A stretch of 64,000 nucleotides of DNA from an uncultured Rikenellaceae bacterium (lineage in GTDB: Bacteria > Bacteroidota > Bacteroidia > Bacteroidales > Rikenellaceae): assembly GCA_946486375.1 (NCBI GenBank), contig CAMLTW010000006.1, positions 113,520-177,519 of the forward strand, given 5' to 3'. The translations under genes and the position numbers were made by a program. Positions within the stretch are counted from its first letter, which is position 1, and each line of letters opens with the position of its first letter. Positions 15,319-23,104 of the stretch are shown here, one piece after another. The notes under the pieces are model-generated. The model saw only the letters and a list, made by a program, of their open reading frames with translations, was not told the origin of the DNA and ran no database searches.

Positions 15319-16442
15319 AAATTCGGGCCTGCATCCGCAGGCGTTTTTAATGGTACGATAGCCGGGTCGCTTGCGGACATGGCTGTCGAAAATTCCGCTT
15401 TCAATCGATCGATCACTTCCTTGACGCTCCGGATTCTGTCGGCGAGATAGGCGTTGGCGCCGGCAAAGGCATACCCTTCCTGCATGTTGCCTTTGGCTGC
15501 ATGATAGAGCGCTTTGAGGATGCAATAAGGGCTCCGGGTGTAATCGCAAGTCCTGATGCAATGGTGCGGGCATCCGCGCGGTTTTTCCTTTCCTTCCGCT
15601 ACTTTCCGGATAAATGTTCCGTCGAAGGCGCGTCCGGGCATTCCTACCGGACTCTGGATGATGCGGATGTCCTCCCGGCCGCTGTTGATGTATACGTTTT
15701 TGAATTCGGGCGAAGCGTCGCATTCCGTGGTCGGCACGAACAGGGAACCCAGTTGCGCCGCCGATGCTCCCAGCTTCATGAATCGCGCAATGTCTTCACC
15801 GGTGGTTATTCCTCCCGCAGCGATAACCGGAATATTCTTCCGACCGGCGTAACTCCGGGTCACTGCCGCCACTTCCGGAACGAGGTGTTCCAGGGAATAC
15901 CGTTCGTCTTCGATCTGATCTTTTTTGAAACCCAGGTGTCCTCCGGCTTTCGGGCCTTCGACCACGACGGCATCGGGGAGATAGTCGTAGCTGGCCGACC
16001 ATTTTTCGCAGAGGATCTTCGCTGCCCGTGCGGAGGACACGATGGGTACCAGCATCGTTCGGCTGTCCCCCTGCAAATAGGCCGGCAGATCGAGCGGCAG
16101 TCCGGCTCCGGAAAAAATGATATCCGCTTTCTCGGCGATGGAAGTCCGCACCATGTCGGCGAAGTTGGTAAGCGCTACCATGATATTGACGCCGATTATC
16201 CCGCGGGTCTTTTCCCGGACTTTTCGAAGCTCCTGCTTCAGCCCGTAAACGCATTTGGCGAAATAATCCCCGTCGGATTCGGGATAAAGCAATCCGAGTC
16301 CCGCGACCGAAATAACCCCGAGACCGCCTTCGTTGGCGACGGCGGAAGCCAGTCCGCTCAGAGAGACGCCTACTCCCATGCCGCCCTGTATGATGGGAAG
16401 TTTGACTTCGTACCTGCCGATAAAAAAAGATTTCATTTCCAT
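15315..16442 (-). CDS. Nitronate monooxygenase / 2-nitropropane dioxygenase family flavoprotein
   Basis: This is a 375-residue TIM-barrel FMN protein. Features seen are PIIQGGMGVGVS near the N-terminus, VNIMVAL, VEGPKAGGHLG (about 170) with the family His, and IAAGGITTG plus GASAAQLGS for phosphate binding. A Cys-rich insert (RGCPHHCIRTCDY) near residue 295 is typical of the bacterial subgroup that resembles FabK-like enoyl reductases. The in vivo substrate is therefore uncertain: nitronate detoxification or an enoyl-type reduction. It is the first gene of a leftward unit with rhlE. A candidate promoter lies 181 bases upstream. Confidence 0.87.
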   Translation of the reverse strand: MEMKSFFIGRYEVKLPIIQGGMGVGVSLSGLASAVANEGGLGVISVAGLGLLYPESDGDYFAKCVYGLKQELRKVREKTRGIIGVNIMVALTNFADMVRTSIAEKADIIFSGAGLPLDLPAYLQGDSRTMLVPIVSSARAAKILCEKWSASYDYLPDAVVVEGPKAGGHLGFKKDQIEDERYSLEHLVPEVAAVTRSYAGRKNIPVIAAGGITTGEDIARFMKLGASAAQLGSLFVPTTECDASPEFKNVYINSGREDIRIIQSPVGMPGRAFDGTFIRKVAEGKEKPRGCPHHCIRTCDYTRSPYCILKALYHAAKGNMQEGYAFAGANAYLADRIRSVKEVIDRLKAEFSTAMSASDPAIVPLKTPADAGPNL

Positions 16443-16622
16443 AACACCGTTGAAATTTGACCGGAGCCGTCTTCAGTCCCTGCCGGGAACTTACTCGGGC
16501 AGTCGGTTGCCGAAACAAAGAAAGCTTATAAAGGTCGATTTCAACGATGGTAAAACCGGACGGAATCAGTCCGGAAATGCAAAGAAGACAAAGATCAGAA
16601 TGAACTAGCGTTGTTTACACGG

Positions 16623-16630
16623 CAAAGATA
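16623..16630 (-). promoter_or_regulatory. Bacteroidota -7 box (TATCTTTG)
   Basis: Exact match on the minus strand in an AT-rich patch, 181 bases before the nitronate monooxygenase ATG. It is the best candidate promoter for the NMO-rhlE-cold-shock-RRM unit. Confidence 0.55.
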
Positions 16631-16854
16631 ATGATTATTTTTTATTTCCGTCATTTCCCGTGCGAATAATCCGGCGACCGGTAGCCGGCGTCTTTCCGGA
16701 AATTCCGGCTGCTGCCCGTACGGAGCTGTCCGAAAGGGAAATACCCGCCGGGAAAAAACGAATGCCCGGAGGCGATCCCCCGATATTTTATTTTTTTCGC
16801 TGCGGTTTCCGTCCCGACGGAGTAAAAAACAGGCTGAGGAAGCGAGCTGTTGCG

Positions 16855-16886
16855 CCGTGTCCGGGCCGCTTGCCGACCGGACACGG
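16855..16886. repeat. 10-bp inverted repeat
   Basis: CCGTGTCCGG (16855-16864) and CCGGACACGG (16877-16886) are perfectly complementary with a 12-base loop. No T tract follows. The role is unknown. Confidence 0.5.
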
Positions 16887-17230
16887 TAAAGTAAGCCGAT
16901 GATATTCCATGTGTTATATTCGAAGCGTGTTCGGATAAGTACGCATTTGTTTGGATATATGTATGAATATCGCTACATTATCCACCGGTTCGTCCGGAAA
17001 ACGGGGACGCCGCCGGGCAGACCGGAAGCCGGATACACGACGATAAAAGTGTCGGTTCCCTTCAGGGGCAAGGATGCTGATAGGGATGGGGAAAAGATGA
17101 ATACGGGAAAGAGGGGCTTGAATGGCTCCGATTCCCGAAACATAACGGTCATGAAAAAGATAAAGGGTGGAGCGGGCCTCTGAGGGATGAGGCGAACGGA
17201 AAACGATTTACAGCAGGGGAGGATTAACGT

Positions 17231-17692
17231 ATGAAGCATTTCTTTGAAGCACTGACAAGTGAAGGGAAACATGAAGCATTGCCCGAAGAGTTCGATTATT
17301 TTGGAAAATTGATCGGCAGTTGGAAGATAGACTATGTCGACAACCGTAATTCCTGCGTGATAAAAGGCGAGTGGCACTTTTCGTGGATTCTTGAGGGAAT
17401 GGCGATACAGGATGTTATCGTCCTGCCCGGATTCGAATACGGAACGACGCTTCGTGTCTACAACCCGGATACACACGCCTGGGATGTTGCATATGGCTAT
17501 ACAGGCAAAATCATGCGGCTTGAGGCCAGAAAGCAGGGCGATCGGATCGTGCTTACAAACGTGGAGGATGAAAGAAGGAAATGGGTTTTTGTCGAAATCG
17601 AGGACAATTGTTTTCATTGGCAGGATGTTACCGTAAAAGAAGACGGCATGTGGCAGGTCGATTTCGACTTATATGCCGAGCGCGTCCGATGA
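17231..17692 (+). CDS. DUF1579-like / lipocalin-type hypothetical protein (153 aa)
   Basis: This is a 153-residue soluble protein. It opens with FDYFGKLIGSWKIDYVDN and continues with beta-strand pairs (IKGEWHFSWILEGMAIQDV, GTTLRVYNPDTHAWDVAYGY), the general layout of DUF1579 and other small calycin-like barrels. No function is known. It is preceded by an unusually strong Shine-Dalgarno sequence (GGGGAGG, 8 bases before the ATG), rare in Bacteroidota, and its codon use is less GC-rich than that of its neighbours. Both suggest acquisition from a Firmicutes-like donor (inference). Confidence 0.7.
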   Translation: MKHFFEALTSEGKHEALPEEFDYFGKLIGSWKIDYVDNRNSCVIKGEWHFSWILEGMAIQDVIVLPGFEYGTTLRVYNPDTHAWDVAYGYTGKIMRLEARKQGDRIVLTNVEDERRKWVFVEIEDNCFHWQDVTVKEDGMWQVDFDLYAERVR

Positions 17693-17826
17693 GCGTATTC
17701 GCTTCGCCTTATCGGGGCGATGCGTACTTCCTCTTTAGCCGTTCTTTATCGTGGCAGCGGGGGCGTCATAAGAAAACGCCTGCAAAGGTTTTTTCCCTCC
17801 CTGAAAAAATATCCGTAATTGGTTGC

Positions 17827-17846
17827 GGGTACTTTTTGGGGCACTT
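17827..17846. repeat. Shared 20-mer marking the outer edge of the tRNA-Ser(CGA) repeat block
   Basis: GGGTACTTTTTGGGGCACTT matches 27899-27918 at 19 of 20 positions. At both loci it lies about 50 bases outside the first R1 repeat. Similar GTACCCCAAAAAGTACCC-like strings often flank integrase genes of Bacteroidota mobile elements (general recollection), so this may be an attachment-site scar. Confidence 0.5.
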
Positions 17847-17897
17847 GTCTTTTAAAGCGTTTATTTATAGGGGGGCTGGGGGAAGAGAGGGATAACT

Positions 17898-18077
17898 TCG
17901 TTTTCCCTCGGCCTGCCGGCGGCGTCCCTGCAAACGGAGCTTTGAAACCGAGGCCGGAGGCCGCCTTTCGTTCCCGTCCGCTCCTTTTGTCCGGACAAGT
18001 CCGTCCTTCGGAGAGCCGGAAACGAAAAAGAGGAACGTAGCGTTCCTCTTTTTTCAAGCCCGTTTGCGGAGAAAGGG
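17898..18077. repeat. Repeat module R1, copy A
   Basis: About 180 bases, nearly identical to copy B (18218-18405; roughly seven differences) and closely related to copy C (27969-28150). It contains a perfect 13-bp bidirectional terminator hairpin (18025-18053, AAAAAGAGGAACG stem). It ends in GCGGAGAAAGGG, a copy of the tRNA-Ser 3' end. Confidence 0.85.
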
Positions 18078-18217
18078 ATTACTCGGAACCTTCGGTTCCT
18101 CATGAACTCGTTTCGAACCCCGTCCCCTGCTTCGTTCGAATCCTAAGGAAAAGCAAAGCCGTCCCTTTTTGAGGACGGCTTTTCGCATCGGTTCGTTTTG
18201 CGGAGAAAGAGGGGGAT
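18078..18217. repeat. Repeat module R2, copy A
   Basis: About 140 bases related to 28151-28290. It starts ATTACTCGGAACCTTCGGTT and carries a 10-bp terminator-like hairpin (AAAGCCGTCC 18155-18164 with GGACGGCTTT 18173-18182). It ends in TTGCGGAGAAAGAGGGGG, again resembling the tRNA-Ser 3' end. Confidence 0.8.
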
Positions 18218-18405
18218 TAACTTCGTTTTTCCCCCGGCCTGCCGGCGGCGTCCCTGCAAACGGAGCTTTGAAACCGAGGCCGGAGGCCGCCTTTCGTTCC
18301 CGTCCGCTCCTTTTGTCCGGACAAGTCCGTCCCCCGGAGGGCCGGAAACGAAAAAGAGGAACGTAGCATTCCTCTTTTTTCAAGCCCGTTTGCGGAGAAA
18401 GAGGG
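18218..18405. repeat. Repeat module R1, copy B, abutting tRNA-Ser(CGA)
   Basis: Second R1 copy. Its inner end runs directly into the tRNA 3' end (GCGGAGAAAGAGGG). The hairpin AAAAAGAGGAA (18351-18361) with TTCCTCTTTTT (18369-18379) is the natural terminator of the leftward tRNA transcript. Confidence 0.85.
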
Positions 18406-18479
18406 ATTCGAACCCCCGGTACCAAAAGAGGTACAACGGTTTTCGAAACCGTCCCGTTCGGCCACTCCGGCATTTCTCC
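18393..18479 (-). tRNA. tRNA-Ser (anticodon CGA)
   Basis: An 87-base class II tRNA on the minus strand: 7-bp acceptor GGAGAAA/TTTCTCC, anticodon stem ACGGT/ACCGT with loop TTCGAAA (anticodon CGA), a long variable arm (GTACCTCTTTTGGTAC) and T arm GGGGGTTCGAATCCC. CCA is not encoded. A promoter box lies about 20 bases upstream. Confidence 0.95.
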
Positions 18480-18499
18480 TTTGACCGCTTTCGGCGCGA

Positions 18500-18507
18500 C
18501 AAATTTA
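18500..18507 (-). promoter_or_regulatory. Promoter -7 box of tRNA-Ser(CGA)
   Basis: TAAATTTG on the minus strand matches TAnnTTTG, 20 bases before the mature tRNA 5' end. Confidence 0.65.
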
Positions 18508-18708
18508 CAATTAGTTTTTCACTTTTTCCATGTTTCATGCCATTTTTTTTGACCGGAGACGGTTTTCGGTTTGATACTCAACGGCTTTTTTGTCGTCCGA
18601 AAGCAGGAACTCCATTCGTATTCGAAAAAAAACGATTTTTTATGCGGCGAAAACATGGAAAATTCAATTTATTTTACGACCTTTGCACTCGCAATACCGA
18701 AAAGGGTC

Positions 18709-18781
18709 GCCGCAATAGCTCAGTCGGTAGAGCACTTCATTCGTAATGAAGGGGTCGCCGGTTCGAGTCCGGCTTGCGGCT
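18709..18781 (+). tRNA. tRNA-Thr (anticodon CGT)
   Basis: 73 bases. Acceptor GCCGCAA/TTGCGGC, D arm AGCTCAGTCGGTAGAGC, anticodon stem CTTCA/TGAAG with loop TTCGTAA (anticodon CGT), T arm GCCGGTTCGAGTCCGGC. CCA is not encoded. A strong terminator follows. Confidence 0.96.
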
Positions 18782-18814
18782 CGGCTGTAAGGCAATAGTT
18801 TACAGGTCTTTATG

Positions 18815-18850
18815 AAAGGGTCTACTCATATAGTAGACCCTTTTTGTTTT
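18815..18850 (+). terminator. Terminator of tRNA-Thr
   Basis: AAAGGGTCTACT (18815-18826) and AGTAGACCCTTT (18832-18843) form a 12-bp stem with a CATAT loop, followed by TTGTTTTT. Confidence 0.9.
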
Positions 18851-18856
18851 TAAAAT

Positions 18857-18864
18857 TATCTTTG
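18857..18864 (+). promoter_or_regulatory. Isolated Bacteroidota -7 box (TATCTTTG)
   Basis: An exact consensus box just after the tRNA-Thr terminator. The only nearby frame is a 62-codon one starting at 18873, which would be near-leaderless. Confidence 0.45.
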
Positions 18865-18872
18865 GAAAGTGC

Positions 18873-19061
18873 GTGAATTCGTATCTTGGGTCACGTAAGT
18901 ATGCAACGTGCATGTTTTCAGAATTTGTATCCCTGAACGCCAAGTGTAAAAAAGACATATGCAGGACGGTGCTCGGAACCGTCGTATCGGCAACAAGTAT
19001 CTTAGAGCAACTTGTGCTTACCGCTTTCGCAGGTAAATCCATTCGGATGTTGGAGGCATGA
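18873..19061 (+). CDS. Possible small protein (62 aa), doubtful
   Basis: The ATG lies eight bases after an exact TATCTTTG box, like several real near-leaderless genes in this window. The product has 62 residues, four of them Cys, a central CKKDICRTVLGTVVSATS stretch and no recognised family. It is listed because the promoter is convincing. The sequence could equally be a non-coding transcript or a decayed gene. Confidence 0.25.
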   Translation: MNSYLGSRKYATCMFSEFVSLNAKCKKDICRTVLGTVVSATSILEQLVLTAFAGKSIRMLEA

Positions 19062-19477
19062 AGAGTGCGTATGGTTCCTGCATGCGCCCATTCTCATTTT
19101 TTTACGTGGAAAACTGGCCATAAGGATAGCGGATGCGTTCGTTTCAAGGGCGCGCTTTCTAAGAAGATATACTGCCTGAAAACGTTCCCGAAAAGGAAAG
19201 TTTCTGAAAGAAAGCAGGTCTGTGTGTCCGCTGCGGTAACGGCAGGCGAAGGGATGGTTTTTCTTTCTCGTCATGATCGGAACCTTTAAAGATCGCGTTA
19301 TCCGGTTCATGAGTCCGATGTTTTTCGCAGGCCGGTCATTTTTTAAGTCTTACAAGGAATTACAAGAAGTGTTTTACAATAGGCGCTAATAAAAAAGTCG
19401 GGATTATTCCGGCTCCGATAGTATTTTATTTCAGACGAATGCAATTTTGCTTGAAATTTAAATTCGTTAGAAGAGAA
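19062..19477. other. Spacer with no recognised gene
   Basis: About 415 bases with only short overlapping frames on both strands and no family signature. An AT-rich stretch at 19385-19477 precedes the next gene. It may be decayed accessory DNA. Confidence 0.45.
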
Positions 19478-19747
19478 ATGATTTACAACAATTATCCGTT
19501 TCGTGTCGGAGAAGTTTACCTGTTTCACAAGAGCGATCCGCAGTGCAATTCGACGACTTCTCTGTGGGGCATATTCGATAAGCAGGTAGATGGCAGGGTT
19601 TATCTGGAAGCCTGTACGAAAAATTTGTCACATTTCGAGCGATGGGTTCGGCTGCCATCGGATTACTCTTACTGCCGTAAGTCGTCACGAACGGAGTTGC
19701 GGGATTTCATGACCAACATGGTCCTGAATGAACTCGGTGAACTTTAA
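19478..19747 (+). CDS. Hypothetical protein (89 aa)
   Basis: I do not recognise this protein. It begins MIYNNYPFRVGEVYLFHKSD and is soluble, with several Cys, Trp and aromatic residues (TSLWGIFDKQVDGRVYLEAC, ERWVRLPSDYSYC). The pattern suggests a compact beta-rich domain. The start at 19478 is preferred over a frame opening at 19439 because AGAAGAGAA directly precedes it and the extra residues look non-conserved. It lies 32 bases upstream of another orphan gene, so the two probably form one unit. Codon use is less GC-biased than in core genes. Confidence 0.55.
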   Translation: MIYNNYPFRVGEVYLFHKSDPQCNSTTSLWGIFDKQVDGRVYLEACTKNLSHFERWVRLPSDYSYCRKSSRTELRDFMTNMVLNELGEL

Positions 19748-19779
19748 GCGGGGTGATCCGTCTCTAATTTTTTTCTTTT

Positions 19780-20181
19780 ATGCATAACAAATTCAATTAC
19801 CTTTATCGGGTAGCCGTCGCCAAAACTATTGACAAACTTTTTTACCAGCCCGGCGATTCCAACCGGTGCCACCGGCGGGCCAACGAATTGTTTACCCGTC
19901 AGCTTTGCGGAATCGGCCACGAAACCCATTGGGATTATGTAAATTATCCGAAGGAATTGCTCGCCGGTCATGTCCTGTTTCCGTACATCCTTCTTACCCT
20001 GACGTTTATGGTCACCCTGGTCAAGGCGATGCCCGTTTTCGAGGTGGAAAAATTACTGAATTGCCTCTGCCAGGCTGCCGAAACTGCTGTGGAGCAGACC
20101 CAACGGGAGGGGAAATCCCTCAATGCCAGGATGCTCGCGGATCACTTGATAGAAGCCTTGGAGAAGATGCCGGTCAAATAG
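19780..20181 (+). CDS. Hypothetical protein with one hydrophobic segment (133 aa)
   Basis: I do not recognise this protein. Residues about 60-82 (LLAGHVLFPYILLTLTFMV) could cross the membrane. The N-terminal half contains CHRRANELFTRQLCGIGHE with paired Cys/His, and the C-terminal third is an amphipathic helix (LLNCLCQAAETAVEQTQ). It follows the 89-residue orphan on the same strand. Both lie in the accessory segment between the two tRNA-Ser loci. Confidence 0.55.
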   Translation: MHNKFNYLYRVAVAKTIDKLFYQPGDSNRCHRRANELFTRQLCGIGHETHWDYVNYPKELLAGHVLFPYILLTLTFMVTLVKAMPVFEVEKLLNCLCQAAETAVEQTQREGKSLNARMLADHLIEALEKMPVK

Positions 20182-20336
20182 AAACGAGATCGGGCCTGTT
20201 TTGTTTTTCCACTCTTATGGATTCGGTTTGAAAACGAGATCGCCGTTTTTAACGTGCTTTCCCCTTGCCTCATGTTGAGCCGAGATTGAAATCCGTGCAA
20301 AATGCCGGAATTCTTGCCGGAATGGACGGTTCCCGG

Positions 20337-21113
20337 TCAGACGATGCTCACTCCGCCGTCCACCAGAATATGCTGCCCCGTGACGTAGCTCGAAGCTTCG
20401 GAGGAAAGGTAGATGATCGTCCCGTTCAGTTCGCCCCTTTCTCCGGGGCGCCCTGCCGGAGCGATGGCGTTATAAGTCTTCAGAAAGGCGGCGTTGGCGA
20501 ACAGCGTGTTTTCGGTCATTTCGCTTTCGAACAGTCCCGGCCCTATGGAATTGACGGTGATGTTGTCGAGCATGTACGAAGCCGCCAGCGCGATGGTGAG
20601 GCCTCGCACCGCAGCTTTGGACGTGTTGTAGACGTGGCGGGCCAGCGCGGGTTCCTTGTCCGCGATGACGGCGTTGACGGAGGCGATGTTGACGATCTTG
20701 CCGTATTTGCGTGCGCGCATACCGGGAACGATGTATTTGCACATCAGGAACATACCCCGCACGTTGATGTTCATCGCCCGGTCCCAGTCTTCCGCCGAAA
20801 GGGTTTCCATCGTTCCGGGGACGGCCGTTCCGGCATCGTTGAGCAGGATGTCGATACCTCCGAACTCGGAGGCCGCCCGGTTTACGGCTTCCCGGACGCT
20901 TCCCTCGTCGGATACGTCGCACATGACCGGAAACGCTTTTCGGCCCGTTCGCCGGATTTCTTCCGCAAGGGCTTCGAGTTTGTCTTTCCGGCGTGCCAGC
21001 AGGGCCACGTCGGCTCCGTATTTTGCATAGGCTCTCGCCGCATCGGCTCCCAGCCCGCTGGAAGCTCCCGTCACGAGGGCCGTTTTACCGGTGAGATCGA
21101 ACAGATTGTCCAT
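20337..21113 (-). CDS. Short-chain dehydrogenase/reductase (SDR)
   Basis: This is a 258-residue classical SDR. The nucleotide-binding TGASSGLG is near residues 14-21, followed by ALLARRKDK (the basic pair favours NADP(H)). NDAGTAVPG stands in the NNAG position. The catalytic Ser lies in NIASVNAV, and the YNTSKAA motif provides Tyr and Lys. The protein ends IIYLSSEASSYVTGQHILVDGG as in FabG-like enzymes. It reduces or oxidises a small carbonyl/alcohol substrate that cannot be deduced. The start at 21113 gives the usual MDNLFDLTGKTALVTG; a longer upstream frame is not supported. Confidence 0.9.
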   Translation of the reverse strand: MDNLFDLTGKTALVTGASSGLGADAARAYAKYGADVALLARRKDKLEALAEEIRRTGRKAFPVMCDVSDEGSVREAVNRAASEFGGIDILLNDAGTAVPGTMETLSAEDWDRAMNINVRGMFLMCKYIVPGMRARKYGKIVNIASVNAVIADKEPALARHVYNTSKAAVRGLTIALAASYMLDNITVNSIGPGLFESEMTENTLFANAAFLKTYNAIAPAGRPGERGELNGTIIYLSSEASSYVTGQHILVDGGVSIV

Positions 21114-21262
21114 ATCGTTCCTGATTTTGGTCGCCGCTTTTTCCTGCAATTTTACGACCAAACGGGTTTGCCGGCTGGGGTTTCCTTTCGGAAACGGCGG
21201 CTTGTCCGGTCTTTCGCCGGTTGCCCTGCGTTCGGTGTTTTCGAAGCGGATTTTTCGTCGCT

Positions 21263-22594
21263 TCAAACGAACAGAGACACTACCGCCGCCGCTGTTCCCA
21301 CCACGTCCAGCACGGGGCCGCCGTAGCGTTTCAGTTTGTCCAGGACGGTGTCGGCCGCTTCCCGGTTGCGTGCTTCCACGGCCTCCCGAAGTTCTTTCAG
21401 CAGCTCCTTGATTTCCTCTCCTTCCTCCTGCCGGTTCGTTTGCAATTGTTCACGGAGCCCTTCGATAGCCGCCACCAGGTCTTTCAGCTGTCGACCAAAT
21501 CCGGGGGCCGGACGATAGGGCCGCGTTCGGTTCAGGTAGGCCGCGACCCGCCGGAAGGTGTCCGGTCGCATCCGGATCACCTGTTCAGCGTTGTTGCGGA
21601 GGATGCCTTCGTCGAAATCGGTATAAAAGTCGCTTCCTGCCGCCTGCGCGGTTTCTCTCAGGGCCGGGCGGAGCGAAGCATCGTCCGCCGAAAAACGTTT
21701 CAACCCTTTTACCAGAAATTCCTGCAGCCGATCCGATTCGCGGCTTCGGGGAGCGGGGAGGAGACGTCCTTTGCCGATTTCGTCCATCACCCGGTCGAGG
21801 GTCAGGCGCAGGGAGAGCGCTTTGGCGAATTCCTCCCGAAGACGCCACCCCGCTTCTTCCTGCTCCGGGTTGCAGAGCGCGTACATCGGATACCATCGTC
21901 CCTCCCGATCTTTTACGTGCCGTTTCACGGCCTCGAATTTTTCGTCGGGCAGCGGGATTCCGTCGCACACGATCCCTGTTTCACGTTCGTCTTTTACCAG
22001 CAGTACACAGGGGCGTTCGCAGCGGATATGAGGGTAGAAGAGGGCATCCGTATCGTCCCGGCCGGCTTTGGTCGTGGCGCTGTGGTAATGACGGACGAGC
22101 GCGTCGCCCGCTTCTCCGAGGGTGGTCAGCAACTCACGTCCGGAAAAATCCTTCGGCAGGGGAACCGCATTCCCCCTGACCCGACGGCTGTTTCCGGAGC
22201 CGACGAAGGCTTTGGATATTCTTACTTCCTGCGAAAGCAGTTCCCGGATCAGCGGCCCGATGTCTTTGCAGGGATCGTGCAGGGACACACGGAACCCCGT
22301 TTCGTAGACCGCCGTCGCGTACTTCCCGTCGATGTACAACAGCCGGCTGGAGAGTTCCACTCCGAAGCGGTGCTCTTTCAGGCGGTTCACGCAGGTCAGC
22401 CATCCGTTCAGCTTGAGCGTACGGGCGGCATCGTAGAATTTGCCCGTTCCTTCGGGCAGCCGCAGCCTTCCGGCGGAGCGCATGAAGCCGTTTCCCTTAT
22501 GGCAAGCCAGGTCATACAAAGCATCCAGCGTGCCGTGCTCACCATCGGTGAAATGTCGCAGGTCGGTCAGCGTATAGCGTATGCTCAGGTACAT
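21263..22594 (-). CDS. Uncharacterised 443-residue protein with coiled coil and hydrophobic C-terminus
   Basis: No family is recognised. The first 330 residues are soluble and mixed alpha/beta with no obvious catalytic motif; HYHSATTKAG and FYPHIRCERPCVLLVKDERE stand out. A charged coiled coil follows at about 375-425 (LKDLVAAIEGLREQLQ, EGEEIKELLKELREAVEARN). The protein ends in a short hydrophobic tail (GPVLDVVGTAAAVVSLFV) that could insert in a membrane. The start at 22594 is used because the only longer start is a TTG lying inside the promoter box, giving a leader of about 180 bases. It is located in the accessory segment and could be part of a conflict system, but nothing proves this. Confidence 0.65.
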   Translation of the reverse strand: MYLSIRYTLTDLRHFTDGEHGTLDALYDLACHKGNGFMRSAGRLRLPEGTGKFYDAARTLKLNGWLTCVNRLKEHRFGVELSSRLLYIDGKYATAVYETGFRVSLHDPCKDIGPLIRELLSQEVRISKAFVGSGNSRRVRGNAVPLPKDFSGRELLTTLGEAGDALVRHYHSATTKAGRDDTDALFYPHIRCERPCVLLVKDERETGIVCDGIPLPDEKFEAVKRHVKDREGRWYPMYALCNPEQEEAGWRLREEFAKALSLRLTLDRVMDEIGKGRLLPAPRSRESDRLQEFLVKGLKRFSADDASLRPALRETAQAAGSDFYTDFDEGILRNNAEQVIRMRPDTFRRVAAYLNRTRPYRPAPGFGRQLKDLVAAIEGLREQLQTNRQEEGEEIKELLKELREAVEARNREAADTVLDKLKRYGGPVLDVVGTAAAVVSLFV

Positions 22595-23104
22595 GTCTTC
22601 GGTCGTTCGTCGTTTCGCTCCGGCATCCGGAACGGGTTCCGGAAAACGCGGGGACTTTCGTTCGCTTTCCGTTTCCCGTTCGTGCGGGATACGAAGGGTT
22701 AGCGTTCGGTTTGGTGTGGCCGTCGTTTCGTTTCCGATCGTGGCATATCCGGTGCCGGCGGATGCCGCGTTTATTCGTATCAAATATAATCTTTATAAAT
22801 CTATATGCCAAATTCGTCCGCCTGTTTCGTGCCGGTGGCTGCCGGAGAAAGTCTGCCGGGCGGAAACGGAATACCCGCTTGAAAACAGATGCCTCCGGAT
22901 GGACGAAGACCGTGCTGTGCGAGCGGTTTTTTCCGGAAAAGGGGCCGGGGAAATGTTCACGTCGAAACAGGAAACGCATTTTTCGAGGAGAGGGGCAGTC
23001 GCTTTTCCGGGCGGTATGCTCCTGCTTTCTGCGCCACCGACGGTTTCCGGTTCGTTTGGTATGTCTCTTGCACGCGTCGGGTGACAGCGATAAACATAAA
23101 CCAT
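22595..23104. other. Divergent spacer with no gene
   Basis: 510 bases between two divergently transcribed genes. It contains the minus-strand TATATTTG promoter at 22781-22788 in an AT-rich patch. No coding region or terminator is seen. The rightward gene has no clear promoter box. Confidence 0.5.
22781..22788 (-). promoter_or_regulatory. Bacteroidota -7 box (TATATTTG)
   Basis: Exact TAnnTTTG match on the minus strand in AT-rich sequence upstream of the 443-residue protein gene. Confidence 0.6.

Larger units (their letters stand above)
16443..17230. other. Long intergenic region without a convincing gene
   Basis: About 790 bases. It contains a minus-strand promoter box at 16623-16630, a 10-bp inverted repeat at 16855-16886, and a Shine-Dalgarno-like GGGGAGG at 17216-17222 for the next gene. 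Short frames exist on both strands, but they lack recognisable protein features and overlap each other. Confidence 0.5.

Noticed and set aside
18054..18473. Open reading frame of about 139 codons running through tRNA-Ser(CGA) and the repeats, and similar frames at 17746-18057, 18198-18746 and 27890-28327
   Set aside because: They read through the tRNA or its terminators, the 'conserved' peptide changes frame between repeat copies, and no recognisable domain exists. They reflect the repeats, not proteins.
20265..21326. 353-codon rightward frame opposite the SDR gene
   Set aside because: Antisense shadow; the SDR frame has all catalytic motifs.
21263..22783. 506-codon version of the orphan protein starting at a TTG
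   Set aside because: That start codon is inside the TATATTTG promoter box, so the transcript cannot contain it; the ATG at 22594 is used.
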